Below, piece after piece: positions 8,386-17,912 of a DNA stretch of 64,000 nucleotides (positions are counted from its first letter, which is position 1; every line of letters starts with the position of its first letter). Position numbers and translations under genes: made by a program. The stretch comes from Streptomyces sp. CB02056 (GTDB lineage Bacteria; Actinomycetota; Actinomycetes; Streptomycetales; Streptomycetaceae). The notes beneath the pieces were generated by a model. That model worked only from the letters and a program-made list of their open reading frames with translations. It was not told the origin of the DNA and did not search any database. Where the stretch lies: the NCBI RefSeq assembly GCF_001905545.1, contig NZ_LIPD01000023.1:652-64651 (forward strand), in the 5' to 3' direction.

Positions 8386-11310
8386 TCAGGAGGTGATCAC
8401 CTCCAGGACGGGGTGGAAGGTGGTGTGGCTGCGGGCGTCGAGGTTGACGGCGAGGCCGACGGTGGCGAGGGGCTGGAAGAGGGCCAGGGTGAGGGAGGGG
8501 TTGCCCGGGGTGACGGCGGGGGTGACGTCGAGGGGGATCCAGTCGGGTGTGGTGGAGATCCGGCCGGTGCCGAGGGGTTGGGCCAGGCCGGGGGCGTTGG
8601 CCCAGGTGACGGCGGGTTCGGTCCAGGGGGTGGGGGCGGTGGTGAAGGCCTGGAGGGTGGCGAGGGTGCCCCCGGAGTCGGCGACCGCGCCGTGGACCCA
8701 GAGGACGGCGCGGCGGACGGTGCCGGGGACGGCGGTGGTGTCGAAGGTGAGGAGGGCGCGCCGGCTGAAGCCGCTGTCGGTGGTGTTGGTGTTCTTGACC
8801 GTCAGGGTGGTGGCGGTGCCGTAGTTGGTGGTGGCGTAGGAGCCGTCGCGGACGTAGCTGTCCTGGGTGGGGTCGAGCAGGGTCGCGGTGGCGGTCGCCG
8901 GGGCGCCGGAGGCGGTGGTGAGGGTGATGGTGCGGCCGGCGCCCTGGGTGCCGCCGAGCTCCACCAGGAGGGTCACCGCGCCCTCGGTGGAGAGCGCACT
9001 GACGCCTTCGGCGGCCTCGGTGGGGCGGCCCGTGCCGGCGAGGGTGAGCGTGACGGTGGCGGCCCGGCGGGAGGGGTCGGCGACGGTGACGGTGCGGGTG
9101 CTGTCGGTGTCGCGGACCAGCACCGAGCAGGGGGCGGAGGCGGTGAGCGGCCCGGCCGTGCCGGCGGCGAAGAAGTTGGCGGCGGTGACACCCGAGGCGG
9201 AGTCGGATATCGCCTGGACCGTACGGGAGTTGGCGAGGGTGGTGACGGTGGGGGCGGCCGCCCGGGCCGCGGTGGCCGCGGCGGTCGCGCCGGGCAGCAC
9301 CTGGTACTCGTACCCGGCGTCGGTGGGGTTGGTGCCGTGGTCGAACCAGAGGGTGAGGTAGCGGCGGGTGAGCTGCTCGGTGGAGCCGCCGGTGTTGATG
9401 TCGTGCCAACTGCCGGTGCGGGCCTCGCGCTTCGCCCGCAGGGTGGTGCCGGCGGGCAGGACGTAGCCGCCGAAGCCCGCGACGGCGACGGCGCGGGCGC
9501 CGTCGAGGCGCTGGGACCAGCCGAGGGTGGTGGGCTGGGCGGCACCGTCCACGGTGAGGGCGTGGGTGCCGGCGGGGCCGAGGTTGCGGTTGTCGACGAC
9601 GGTCTCCACCGGGGTGCCGTCGGTGCAGCTGATGCCCGCGCCGAGGCAGACCACCGCATCGTCCAGCAGGAACCAGGACTTGCGTCCGGTCAGGGTGGAG
9701 GAGAGGCCGCGCAGGTCCTGGCCGACGGCGGCGTAGGTGCCGTCGGTGGCGCCGCCGGCCCAGGTGGAGTCCGGGCGGGGTGCGCCCCAGGTGCCGCCGG
9801 CGGCGTCGGCGAGCGGCTTGGCGGAGACGGTGGTGCCGGGCAGGCGGTACGGGTCCACGGTGGGCCAGAAGGCGTCCGAGTACTGGCCGTTGCCAAAGGT
9901 GGCACCCCACCAGGAGAGCATGCCGTTGTTGGTGTGCCAGCCGCGCAGGTGCTCGCCGTTGCCGGTCTCGTAGAAGGTGGTGCGGGCGGAGCAGAGGCTG
10001 AGCGAGGCGGCCCAGCCGGAGCGGCGGACCACGGCGCGGTCCATCGCGAACACCCGGGCGCCGAGCGGCTCGGGGGCGGCGGCGGTGGCGGAGTTCAGGA
10101 GGGCCTGGGCACGGGCGAGCTCGGGGACGTCGAGGTAGGCGTTGGAGAGGTAGGGCAGGTAGTGGTCACGGGTGAGCCAGCCCTTCACGGCGGAGCGCCA
10201 GGCGGCGGACTGGGCGGCCGGGGCGGCGCCGGAGTCGGCGAGGCGCAGGATGTGGCCGATCAGGGTGTGGCCCCGGACGTGGTCGTCCTGCTGGAGCTGG
10301 AGCTGGTCGCCGCTCTGGCGGCCCCGGCTGACGGCCCGCCCGCTCACGGCGTCCATCACCAGGCCGTTGTAGAGGAAGGGCGCGTAGGCGTCGGTGACGG
10401 CGTCGAAGACGTTCTGCCGGGACGGGTCGGAGATCTGCCAGGCGGAACCGGCCAGCAGGGCGAAGAGCCTGCTCAGGCCACCGAGCAGCACCTCCCCGTA
10501 GGAGCCGGTGTACGGCACCCAGGTGTGCTGGACGAAGGAGCCGTCGGCGTACAGGCCGTCGCCGGCCAGGACGTACGGGAAGACCGGGGAGAGCGCGGTG
10601 GTGGCGGTGGTGAGCTTGGCGGAGGTGCGGCCCAGAACTCCGCGCAGGGCCAGGACGCGGCACAGGTCCACCCGGTTGCCGCCGGTGCTGGTGCCCGTGT
10701 AGCTCGACACCAGGGAGTCGGGGACCTGGCGGTCCACGGCGGCGAGCAGGGCGGAGAGCCGGGTGGGCGGCAGGAGGTCGTGGGCCAGGACGCAGGTGTC
10801 GAGGAGGGCCTGCGGGGTGCCGATCTGCCAGTCCCACCAGTTGCCGTAGGCGGTGGCCGTGGGGGTGTAGGCGCCGGTGGTGGTGTTGAGGTGGTTCAGG
10901 CCGGTGGTGATCGCGGTGGCCAGGGCCTGGTCACCGGTCAGACCGGTGCCGGGCTGCGCCCAGGCCATGGCCAGGGTGCGCAGGCGGGTGTGGGAGGCGG
11001 TGACGTTCGCCGAGGCGGTGCCCAGGGGGAGGTCCGGCCAGAGGGACGTGGAGGTCGGGGCCATGGCCTGGAGCTGGGTGCGGGCCCGGTCGCCGAGGGC
11101 GGCGAGGGTGGTGGCGTAGGGGGCCGTGGCCGGGTCGAAGCCGGTGCCGGTGAGCAGGTCGAGCCAGCGCAGGCGCAGGGTGTCGTAGGCGTCGGCCGCG
11201 GCTGTGGCGGGGGTGGGGAGGGCACCGAGGGTGAGGGCGGTGGTGCCGATGGCGGCGAGTCGCAGCAGGCGGCGGCGGGAGAGCAGGGCGGGGTTCGGCG
11301 CGGCGGTCAT
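8386..11310 (-). CDS. Secreted polysaccharide lyase family 8 with C-terminal DNRLRE-type module
   Basis: 974 residues; ATG 11310 has AGGAGG nine bases upstream. A Tat-type signal (SRRRLLRLAA then hydrophobic, cut after ATAAA) leads to an alpha/alpha toroid with PL8 hallmarks: GNWWDWQIGTP (about 157-166), the catalytic Asn in TGGNRVD (about 212), His in GSFVQH (about 262), Tyr in GSYG (about 271) and Arg in SGRAVSRG (about 325). A beta-sandwich follows, then a DNRLRE-like domain (about 790-970). PL8 includes hyaluronate, chondroitin AC and xanthan lyases; substrate cannot be fixed from sequence. It is last in the operon and would feed the ABC importer. Confidence 0.88.
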   Translation of the reverse strand: MTAAPNPALLSRRRLLRLAAIGTTALTLGALPTPATAAADAYDTLRLRWLDLLTGTGFDPATAPYATTLAALGDRARTQLQAMAPTSTSLWPDLPLGTASANVTASHTRLRTLAMAWAQPGTGLTGDQALATAITTGLNHLNTTTGAYTPTATAYGNWWDWQIGTPQALLDTCVLAHDLLPPTRLSALLAAVDRQVPDSLVSSYTGTSTGGNRVDLCRVLALRGVLGRTSAKLTTATTALSPVFPYVLAGDGLYADGSFVQHTWVPYTGSYGEVLLGGLSRLFALLAGSAWQISDPSRQNVFDAVTDAYAPFLYNGLVMDAVSGRAVSRGRQSGDQLQLQQDDHVRGHTLIGHILRLADSGAAPAAQSAAWRSAVKGWLTRDHYLPYLSNAYLDVPELARAQALLNSATAAAPEPLGARVFAMDRAVVRRSGWAASLSLCSARTTFYETGNGEHLRGWHTNNGMLSWWGATFGNGQYSDAFWPTVDPYRLPGTTVSAKPLADAAGGTWGAPRPDSTWAGGATDGTYAAVGQDLRGLSSTLTGRKSWFLLDDAVVCLGAGISCTDGTPVETVVDNRNLGPAGTHALTVDGAAQPTTLGWSQRLDGARAVAVAGFGGYVLPAGTTLRAKREARTGSWHDINTGGSTEQLTRRYLTLWFDHGTNPTDAGYEYQVLPGATAAATAARAAAPTVTTLANSRTVQAISDSASGVTAANFFAAGTAGPLTASAPCSVLVRDTDSTRTVTVADPSRRAATVTLTLAGTGRPTEAAEGVSALSTEGAVTLLVELGGTQGAGRTITLTTASGAPATATATLLDPTQDSYVRDGSYATTNYGTATTLTVKNTNTTDSGFSRRALLTFDTTAVPGTVRRAVLWVHGAVADSGGTLATLQAFTTAPTPWTEPAVTWANAPGLAQPLGTGRISTTPDWIPLDVTPAVTPGNPSLTLALFQPLATVGLAVNLDARSHTTFHPVLEVITS

Positions 11311-11470
11311 GGGGGGAGCTCCTCCTGGGAGGTGGGGGCCGGGCGGGACGACGGTGGGCGTCTTCGGTATGACCTCGCCGTCGGCGATCGAGTGGAGGTG
11401 CTCGGGTGGAGGTGCTCGGCGCGGGCCTTCTCGGCCGCGTGGTCCGGATCGCGGGAGGCCTTCCACGTCG

Positions 11471-12559
11471 TCAGACGGTGAAAGGAGGCGCCGCGCGGGC
11501 CAGTCGGGCGCCGGCGGCGGTGAGCCAGTGGGCCGCCCGGTGGCGGGCGTCGGCCGGGTCCCCGGACAGCCCGGTGAGGGTGAGCGCGCCGGGGTCGGAG
11601 GCCTCCCCGGCGACGACCCGGGCGGGGACGGCGGCCCGCTCCGCGCGGGCGAGGACCTCGCCGACCGCCTTGCCGAGCAGGCTGGTGCGGTCGAAGCGGC
11701 CCTCGCCGGTGATCACCAGGCCGGCCCCGGTGAGGGCTTCGTCGAGGCCGGTCAGCTCGGCCACCGCCGCCGCGCCGGGGACCACCTGCGCACCCCAGGC
11801 GGTCACCAGGCCGTAGGCGGTGCCGCCGGCCGCGCCGGAGCCGGGGAGGGCGGGGTCGCCCCCGAGCAGGTCGGCGAAGCGGCGCAGCCCCGCCTCCAGG
11901 ACGGCGATCCGGGCCGGGTCGGCACCCTTCTGCGGCCCGTAGACGGCGGCCGCCCCGGTGGGGCCGAGCAGCGGGTTGGTCACGTCGGTCAGCAGCCGGA
12001 CGCCGCCGGGCGGGGCGGCGCGCAGGGCGGTGCGGTCGAGCCGGGCGGCCCGGGTGAGGGCGCCGCCGCCGTCCGGGAGGTCGGCGCCGGTGTCGTCCAG
12101 CAGCCGCAGGCCGAGGGCGGCCAGCAGCCCGGCGCCGCCGTCGGTGGACGCGGAGCCGCCGAGTGCGACGGTCACCTGCCGCGCGCCGGCGTCCAGTGCG
12201 GCGGCGATGGTCTCGCCCGTGCCGCGGGTGCCGGCGGTGAGCGGGGCGAGGGCGCCGCCGAGCAGCGGCAGGCCGCCGGTGTCGGCGAGTTCGACCAGCG
12301 CGGTGCCGTCCGGCAGCAGCGCGTAGCGGCCGGTGACCGGCCCCCCGTCGGGGCCGGTGCAGTCGGGGACCGGGTACGGGACGGCGCCGGGGAGGGCGGC
12401 CGCGAGCGCGTCGAGGGTGCCCTCCCCGCCGTCGGCCATCGGACGGAGCAGCAGCTCGTCGTCCGGCCGCACCGAGCGCCAGCCGGCGGCCAGCGCCAGG
12501 GCGGCGTCCCGGGCGGTGACGGTGCCCTTGAAGGAGTCGGGCGCGACGACGACTCTCAC
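11471..12559 (-). CDS. Glycerate kinase (type 1)
   Basis: 362 residues from GTG 12559, whose GTGA overlaps the stop of the upstream isomerase gene, showing translational coupling. Family signatures are the N-terminal VVAPDSFKGT, RPMADGGEGT, and GGSASTDGGAG near 135-145. The enzyme phosphorylates D-glycerate with ATP to 2- or 3-phosphoglycerate, feeding lower glycolysis. In this operon it is probably the last step, taking glycerate released by the aldolase or oxidoreductase steps. Length matches the GarK/GlxK family. Confidence 0.92.
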   Translation of the reverse strand: MRVVVAPDSFKGTVTARDAALALAAGWRSVRPDDELLLRPMADGGEGTLDALAAALPGAVPYPVPDCTGPDGGPVTGRYALLPDGTALVELADTGGLPLLGGALAPLTAGTRGTGETIAAALDAGARQVTVALGGSASTDGGAGLLAALGLRLLDDTGADLPDGGGALTRAARLDRTALRAAPPGGVRLLTDVTNPLLGPTGAAAVYGPQKGADPARIAVLEAGLRRFADLLGGDPALPGSGAAGGTAYGLVTAWGAQVVPGAAAVAELTGLDEALTGAGLVITGEGRFDRTSLLGKAVGEVLARAERAAVPARVVAGEASDPGALTLTGLSGDPADARHRAAHWLTAAGARLARAAPPFTV

Positions 12560-13410
12560 GGCGAGGCCAGGTGCGTCAGGTGCCGCTCGATCAGGGTGCG
12601 CAGCGTCAGCTCGCCCGGGGTGTCCCAGATCTCCTGGTTGAAGATCTCGACCTCGATCCAGCCCTCGTACCCGGCGGCGGTGACCAGGTCGGTGAGGGTG
12701 CGGAAGTCGATGTGGCCGTCACCGACGTGGCCCCGGCCGAGCAGGGCGTCGGCGGGCAGCGGCAGGGTCCAGTCGCACACCTGGTAGGAGGCGATCCGGC
12801 CCTCTCGACCGGCGCGGGCGATCTGCTCGGGCAGTGCCGGGTCCCACCAGACGTGGTAGCTGTCGACGACGACGCCGACCTGCCGGGCGGGGTACGGGGC
12901 GGCGAGGTCGAGCGCCTGGGCCAGGGTGGAGACCACCGCCCGGTCGGCGCAGAACATCGGGTGCAGTGGCTCGATCGCCAGTCGCACACCGAAGTCGCCC
13001 GCGTGCGTGGCGAGTTCGGCGAGCAGGTCGGCGACGGCGGCGCGGGCGCCGACCAGGTCGCGGCTGCCGGCCGGCAGGCCGCCGACGACCAGGACCAGGG
13101 TGTCGGTGCCGAGTTCGGCGGCCTCCTCGATGGCCTGGAGGTTGTCGGCGAGCGCGGCCCGGCGCCGCTCGGGGCCGTCGGCGGTGAGGAAGCCGCCCCG
13201 GCAGAGGCTGCTGACGGCGAGTCCGGCGTCCCGGCACAGCTTCGCGGAGCGGGCCAGGCCGGTTTCGGCGACCTTGTCGCGCCAGAGCCCGATGGCCGGG
13301 ATGCCCGCGTCCACGCAGCCCCGCACGGCCTCCGGAAGGCTCCAGCCCCGGGTGGTGATCTGGTTGAGCGACAGCCTCGCGAGGCCGTTCGCCGCGCCGG
13401 CGCCGCTCAT
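12556..13410 (-). CDS. Sugar phosphate isomerase/epimerase (AP endonuclease 2 TIM barrel)
   Basis: 284 residues, overlapping both neighbours by ATGA/GTGA. The TIM-barrel sequence shows LSLNQITTRGWSLPEAV, AGIPAIGLWRDKV, LVLVVGGLP, RLAIEPLHPMFC (metal ligand Glu), GVVVDSYHVWWDP and HVGDGHIDF followed by WIEVEIFN, which are the usual metal and substrate positions. Members interconvert keto and aldo sugars or dehydrate inosose-type compounds. Position between the DUF993 and glycerate kinase genes suggests it processes the intermediate between them; the exact reaction is unknown. Confidence 0.85.
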   Translation of the reverse strand: MSGAGAANGLARLSLNQITTRGWSLPEAVRGCVDAGIPAIGLWRDKVAETGLARSAKLCRDAGLAVSSLCRGGFLTADGPERRRAALADNLQAIEEAAELGTDTLVLVVGGLPAGSRDLVGARAAVADLLAELATHAGDFGVRLAIEPLHPMFCADRAVVSTLAQALDLAAPYPARQVGVVVDSYHVWWDPALPEQIARAGREGRIASYQVCDWTLPLPADALLGRGHVGDGHIDFRTLTDLVTAAGYEGWIEVEIFNQEIWDTPGELTLRTLIERHLTHLASP

Positions 13411-14555
13411 GCCGCCACCCCCGCGACGGCGAGCAGCCGGCGCATCCGGTCGGCCGCGAGATCCGGGTCGGGGAGCACGGCGGCGGCGTCCGCGAGCCGG
13501 AACAGTTCCACCAGGTGGGGCACCGAACGTCCGCTCTGCGCGCCGCCCACCATGGTGAAGTGGTCCTGGTGGCCCGCCAGCCAGGCGAGGAAGACCACGC
13601 CGGTCTTGTAGTGGAAGGTCGGCGCGGCGAACAGGTGCCGGGCCAGCGGCACGGTCGGCGCGAACAGCTCCTCGTAGCGGTCGAGGTCGCCCTCGTCGAG
13701 CGCCCGCAGCGCCGCCGCGGCGGTGGCCGCGATCGGGTCGAAGACGCCCAGCAGGGCGTGGCTGTGGCCGTGTTCGTCGCCGCGGATCAGCTCGGGGTAG
13801 TGGAAGTCGTCGCCCGTGTACATCCGCACGCCGGCCGGCAGCGCGCGGCGCAGGGCGATCTCCCGGTCGGAGTCCAGCAGGGAGACCTTGATGCCCTCGA
13901 TCCGGTCGGCGTGCGCGCCGATCAGCTCCAGCACGGTCGCGGCGGCCGGGTCGGGGTCGGCGGAGCCCCAGTAGCCGGCCAGCGCCGGGTCGAACATCTC
14001 GCCGAGCCAGTGCAGCAGCACCGGCCGCTCGCAGGCGGCGATCAGCTTGCCGTAGACCTCCAGGTAGTCCTCCGGGCCGCGCGCGGCGGCGGCCAGGGCG
14101 CGGCTGGCCATCAGGATCGGCTGCGCGCCGGCCTCCTGGACGACGGTCAGCTGCTCCTCGTAGGCGGCGCGGACGGCGTCCAGCGGGTGGGGGCCGGGAG
14201 CGAGCTGGTCGGTGCCGACGCCGCAGGCCAGCAGGCCGCCGCAGGCGCGGGCCTCGGCCCCGGAGCGGGTGATCAGCTCGCGGGTGGCCGGCCAGTCGAG
14301 GCCCATGCCGCGCTGGGCGGTGTCCATCGCGTCGGCCACGCCGAGGCCCAGCGACCACAGGTGTCGGCGGAAGGCGAGGGTGGCGTCCCAGTCGACGGCG
14401 GCGGGTGCGCCGGGGGCGTTGTCGCCCAGCGGGTCGGCGACCACGTGGGCGGCGGCGAAGGCCGTCCGCGAGCGGGCGGGGGCGGGCGGGGCGGGCAGGA
14501 CGGCGGGCTCGCGCAGCCGGAGCCGGCCGTGGCCGGGCAGGTGGATCTCGGTCAT
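13407..14555 (-). CDS. DUF993 / dihydrodipicolinate synthase-like protein
   Basis: 382 residues from ATG 14555. TIM-barrel features resemble the DHDPS/NAL class: AHVVADP, MDTAQRGMGLDWPATRELI, GVGTDQL, PILMASRALA, PVLLHWLGEMFDPALAGYWG, and a lysine in GIKVSLLDS at the position of the Schiff-base Lys. The family (DUF993) is repeatedly found in actinomycete sugar-catabolism operons with Gfo/Idh oxidoreductases. A retro-aldol cleavage of an oxidised sugar to a C3 unit is an inference, consistent with the glycerate kinase downstream. The stop codon overlaps the isomerase start. Confidence 0.8.
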   Translation of the reverse strand: MTEIHLPGHGRLRLREPAVLPAPPAPARSRTAFAAAHVVADPLGDNAPGAPAAVDWDATLAFRRHLWSLGLGVADAMDTAQRGMGLDWPATRELITRSGAEARACGGLLACGVGTDQLAPGPHPLDAVRAAYEEQLTVVQEAGAQPILMASRALAAAARGPEDYLEVYGKLIAACERPVLLHWLGEMFDPALAGYWGSADPDPAAATVLELIGAHADRIEGIKVSLLDSDREIALRRALPAGVRMYTGDDFHYPELIRGDEHGHSHALLGVFDPIAATAAAALRALDEGDLDRYEELFAPTVPLARHLFAAPTFHYKTGVVFLAWLAGHQDHFTMVGGAQSGRSVPHLVELFRLADAAAVLPDPDLAADRMRRLLAVAGVAA

Positions 14556-14655
14556 GGTGTCAGCGCATTCGTCTCGTCGGCGGGCGGCTGCGGGGCGCTC
14601 GGGTCTCCCCGGCGGCCGGGTGCTCGGTGGCCGGCCCGGATGCGGCCGGCGGCCG

Positions 14656-15807
14656 TCACAGGGACAGCTCGGGGACGTCCATCCGGCGTCCCTCGCGGGC
14701 GGAGCGCAGGCCGAGTTCGGCGAGCTGCACGCCCTTGGCACCCTCGAGCAGGTCCCAGTGGTACGGGGAGCCGGTGGTCACGTGGCGCAGGAAGAGCTCC
14801 CACTGCGCCTTGAATCCGTTGTCGAACTCCTCGTTGTCCGGCACCCGCTGCCACTGCGCGCGGAACGGCTCGGTCGCCGGCAGGTCCGGGTTCCAGACCG
14901 GCTTGGGGGTCGCCGCGCGGTGCTGGAAGCGGCACTCGCGCAGCCCGGCGACCGCGCTGCCCTCCGTGCCGTCGACCTGGAACTCCACCAGTTCGTCGCG
15001 GTCCACCCGGACCGCCCAGGAGGAGTTGATCTGGGCGGTGATGCCGCCCTCCAGCTCGAAGACGCCGTACGCGGCGTCGTCGGCGGTGGCCCGGTAGACC
15101 TGCCCGCGCTCGTCGGTCCGCTCGGGGATGTGGATGGCGGTGTGCGCGTACACGGAGCGGACGGGGGCGATGATGCCGTCCAGCACGTAGCGCCAGTGCG
15201 GGAACATGTCGAGGACCATGCCGCCGCCGTCCTCGGCGCGGTAGTTCCAGGACGGCCGCTGGGCCTGCTGCCAGTCGCCCTCGAAGACCCAGTAGCCGAA
15301 CTCGCCGCGCACGGAGAGGATCCGGCCGAAGAACCCGCCGTCCACCAGCCGCTTGAGCTTGCGCAGGCCGGGGAGGAAGAGCTTGTCCTGGACGGCGCCG
15401 TTGCACACCCCGGCGTCGCGGGCGAGGCGGGCGAGGTCGAGCGCGGCCTCCAGCGACTCGGCGGTGGGCTTCTCGGTGTAGACGTGCTTGCCGGCGGCGA
15501 TCGCCGTGCGCAGCGCGGTCTCCCTGGCGGGGGTGACCTGGGCGTCGAAGTAGATCTCGGCGAGCGGGTGGGCGAGGGCCTCGTCGAGCGAGGTGGTCCA
15601 GTGGGTGAGGCCGTGCCGGTCGGCGAGGTCCTTGAGCTTGTCGGCGCTGCGGCCGACCAGGATCGGCTCGGGCCACAGCGTGTCGCCGTCGCCGAGCGGC
15701 AGGCCGCCCTGGTCGCGGATGGCGAGGATGGAGCGGACCAGGTGCTGGCGGTAGCCCATCCGGCCGGTGACGCCGTTCATGACGATGCCGATCACCCTGC
15801 GGGGCAT
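14656..15807 (-). CDS. Gfo/Idh/MocA-family NAD(P)-dependent oxidoreductase
   Basis: 383 residues. An N-terminal nucleotide-binding segment with a slightly unusual motif (VIGIVMNGVTGRMGYRQ) is followed by the family EKPTAES loop (about 113) and NYRAEDGGGMVLDMFPHW, the usual 'GGG...D...H' substrate and catalytic region. The C-terminal beta-sheet domain includes ITAQINSSWAVRV. These enzymes oxidise or reduce a hydroxyl of sugars or inositols. It lies about 100 bases after the dehydrogenase gene and before DUF993, the usual arrangement in the family's catabolic operons. Confidence 0.9.
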   Translation of the reverse strand: MPRRVIGIVMNGVTGRMGYRQHLVRSILAIRDQGGLPLGDGDTLWPEPILVGRSADKLKDLADRHGLTHWTTSLDEALAHPLAEIYFDAQVTPARETALRTAIAAGKHVYTEKPTAESLEAALDLARLARDAGVCNGAVQDKLFLPGLRKLKRLVDGGFFGRILSVRGEFGYWVFEGDWQQAQRPSWNYRAEDGGGMVLDMFPHWRYVLDGIIAPVRSVYAHTAIHIPERTDERGQVYRATADDAAYGVFELEGGITAQINSSWAVRVDRDELVEFQVDGTEGSAVAGLRECRFQHRAATPKPVWNPDLPATEPFRAQWQRVPDNEEFDNGFKAQWELFLRHVTTGSPYHWDLLEGAKGVQLAELGLRSAREGRRMDVPELSL

Positions 15808-15909
15808 GGGGTTCTCCGATTCGTTGCTGGTGCGGGGAGCACGTGGTGCGAGGGACGTGCTGAGAGGAGCGTGCTGCGGGGCCGCGCGGCACGGGGGCGC
15901 GGCGCGGGG

Positions 15910-17010
15910 TCACGCGGTGCGGTGTCCGTCCTCGGCGAGGACGGGGTGGGCGAACGGATGCCCGGCGGTGTAGCGGGCGAGCTCGTCGGCGGCGGCGGCC
16001 GCCATCCGGTGCAGCTCGCCGCCGAGCGAGCCGGCCACGTGGGGGGTGAGGAAGACGTTCGGCAGCTCGTAGAGCGGGGAGTCGGCGGGCAGCACCTCCG
16101 GCTCGGTGACGTCGATGACGGCGTCGAGGCGTCCGGAGGCGGCCTCGCGCACCAGTGCTTCCTGGTCGACCAGGGAGCCGCGCGAGGTGTTGACGAGGGT
16201 GGCGCCGTCGCGCATCAGGGCGAGCCGGCGGCCGTCGATCAGGTGCCGGGTGGCCGGCAGTTCGGGGGCGTGCACGCTCACCACGTCGGAGGCCGCGCAG
16301 AGTTCGTCCATCTCCACGGCGCGGGCGCCGAGCCGGGCGGCCTCGGCGGGGTCGACGTACGGGTCGTGGAGCAGCAGGTCCAGGTCGTGCGGGCGCAGCA
16401 GTTCCATCACCCGCCGGCCGATCCGGGAGGCGCCGACGATGCCGACGGTGCGCCGGTAGTTTCCGGCAGCCCCGTACGCCAGCTGCCAGTCGTGGGGGGC
16501 GCGGCGGCGCCGGTACTCCTCACGGATCGGCAGCAGCCGCTTGTTGGCGAGCAGGACGACGGCGACGGTGTACTCGGCGACCGGCAGGGCGTTGGCCCAG
16601 GCCGCGGAGGTGACCTTGAGGCCGTGGCGCCAGCAGGCGTCGGTGATGTGGTGTTTGACCGAGCCGGCGGCGTGGATGACGGCGCTCAGCCGCGGGGCGG
16701 CGGCCAGCACCTCCTCGTCGATCGGCGGGCAGCCCCAGCTGGAGACGATCACCTCGGCGTCGGCGAGCGCCGCGCGGGCCTCGGGGGTGGTGAAGTCGTC
16801 AAGGACGAGTGCCGGGTCGAGGTCGGCCAGGGCGGTGAGCCGGGCCATGGTGTGCGGGTCGATCAGGCGCCCGGCGAGCTCGCGGTGCATGGCGAGGACG
16901 GCGCGGGGGCGGCTGGCGGGCCGGCCGTCGGGCACGGTGGTCTCCCGGTCGGGCGTAGGGGCGGGCGTGGTGGCGGTGCCGGTCGCGGCGGTGGCGGGGT
17001 TCGGGCTCAC
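15910..17010 (-). CDS. D-2-hydroxyacid dehydrogenase
   Basis: 366 residues from a GTG whose GTGA overlaps the permease stop. A Rossmann motif VGIVGASRIGRRV lies mid-protein. The catalytic triad of the family is visible: Arg in VNTSRGSLVD, Glu in DVTEPEVLP and His in LTPHVAGS. The protein has about 40 extra N-terminal residues, Ala/Pro/Thr-rich, ahead of the conserved start (RAVLAMHRELAG), so an inner ATG near 16890 is an alternative start. It would reduce or oxidise a 2-keto/2-hydroxy acid from the imported sugar. PhoA-like YjgR or phosphoglycerate-dehydrogenase paralogues of this kind are common in sugar operons. Confidence 0.87.
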   Translation of the reverse strand: MSPNPATAATGTATTPAPTPDRETTVPDGRPASRPRAVLAMHRELAGRLIDPHTMARLTALADLDPALVLDDFTTPEARAALADAEVIVSSWGCPPIDEEVLAAAPRLSAVIHAAGSVKHHITDACWRHGLKVTSAAWANALPVAEYTVAVVLLANKRLLPIREEYRRRRAPHDWQLAYGAAGNYRRTVGIVGASRIGRRVMELLRPHDLDLLLHDPYVDPAEAARLGARAVEMDELCAASDVVSVHAPELPATRHLIDGRRLALMRDGATLVNTSRGSLVDQEALVREAASGRLDAVIDVTEPEVLPADSPLYELPNVFLTPHVAGSLGGELHRMAAAAADELARYTAGHPFAHPVLAEDGHRTA

Positions 17011-17912
17011 TTGACGCTCCCCGCGGTCAGGCCGGCCTTCCAGTGCCGCTGGAGCAGCACCAACGCGAGGACGAGCGGCACGACGGCGAGCAGCGAGCCG
17101 GTGATGACCAGCGGGTAGTACTCGGGGAAGGCCTTGGTCTGGGCGTTCCAGCTGAACAGGCCGAGGCTGACCGGGAAGAGCCGGCTGTCGGAGAGCATCA
17201 CCAGCGGCAGGAAGAAGTTGTTCCAGATGGCGGTGAACTGGAACAGCAGGACGGTGACGAAGCCGGGCATCACCATCCGCAGCCCGATCGACCAGAAGGT
17301 CCGCAGCTCCCCGGCGCCGTCCATCCGGGCGGCCTCCAGGACCTCGTTCGGCACGTAGCCGGCGCAGAACACCCGGGCCAGGTAGACGCCGAAGGGGTTG
17401 ACCAGCGAGGGCAGGAAGACCGCCCAGAAGGTGTTGACGATGCCGAGCTCGGAGGCCAGCAGGTACATCGGCAGGGCGAGCGCGGTGGTGGGCACCAGCA
17501 CGCCCAGCAGCACGAGGCCGAACACCTTCTCCTTGCCGGGGAAGCGGTAGACGTGGAAGGCGTAGCCGGCCGCGACGCACACCAGCGCGCACAGCAGCGA
17601 GCCGATCCCGGCGTACAGCAGCGAGTTCAGGTACCAGCGGAAGTAGATGCCGCCGCCGGTGGTGGCCAGGTCGTGCAGGTTCTGGCCGAGCCGGAAGTTG
17701 TCGGCGCCCAGGGCGTTGCCGCCGAGCAGGTCGGCGGTGTTCTTGGCGGAGGCGGTGAGCAGCCAGCCGAGCGGCCACAGGGTGTAGACGGTGGCCAGGA
17801 CCAGGGTGCCGTTGACGGCGGTCTTGGAGAGTGTCCAGGGGCGGCGCGGCCGGGCGGCGCGGGCCGGGCGGCGGGGCGGGGCGCCGCTGGGGCGGGTGGC
17901 GGTGGTGGTCAT
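17007..17912 (-). CDS. Carbohydrate ABC transporter permease (MalG type)
   Basis: 301 residues, six predicted membrane helices after a basic Pro/Arg-rich N-terminus. The EAA loop reads LEAARMDGAGELRTFWSIGLRMVMPG, the expected site for ATPase contact, and the C-terminus is the typical LLQRHWKAGLTAGSVK. ATGA overlap with the upstream permease and GTGA overlap with the downstream dehydrogenase place it inside one operon. No ATP-binding subunit is encoded here, so a shared ATPase such as MsiK probably energises the system, which is usual in Streptomyces. Confidence 0.92.
   Translation of the reverse strand: MTTTATRPSGAPPRRPARAARPRRPWTLSKTAVNGTLVLATVYTLWPLGWLLTASAKNTADLLGGNALGADNFRLGQNLHDLATTGGGIYFRWYLNSLLYAGIGSLLCALVCVAAGYAFHVYRFPGKEKVFGLVLLGVLVPTTALALPMYLLASELGIVNTFWAVFLPSLVNPFGVYLARVFCAGYVPNEVLEAARMDGAGELRTFWSIGLRMVMPGFVTVLLFQFTAIWNNFFLPLVMLSDSRLFPVSLGLFSWNAQTKAFPEYYPLVITGSLLAVVPLVLALVLLQRHWKAGLTAGSVK

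Noticed and set aside
8341..11481. Very long plus-strand open frame of over 1000 codons opposite the PL8 gene
   Set aside because: Gly/Glu/Val-rich low-complexity translation typical of the reverse complement of a GC-rich gene; the minus strand carries signal peptide and PL8 active-site motifs.
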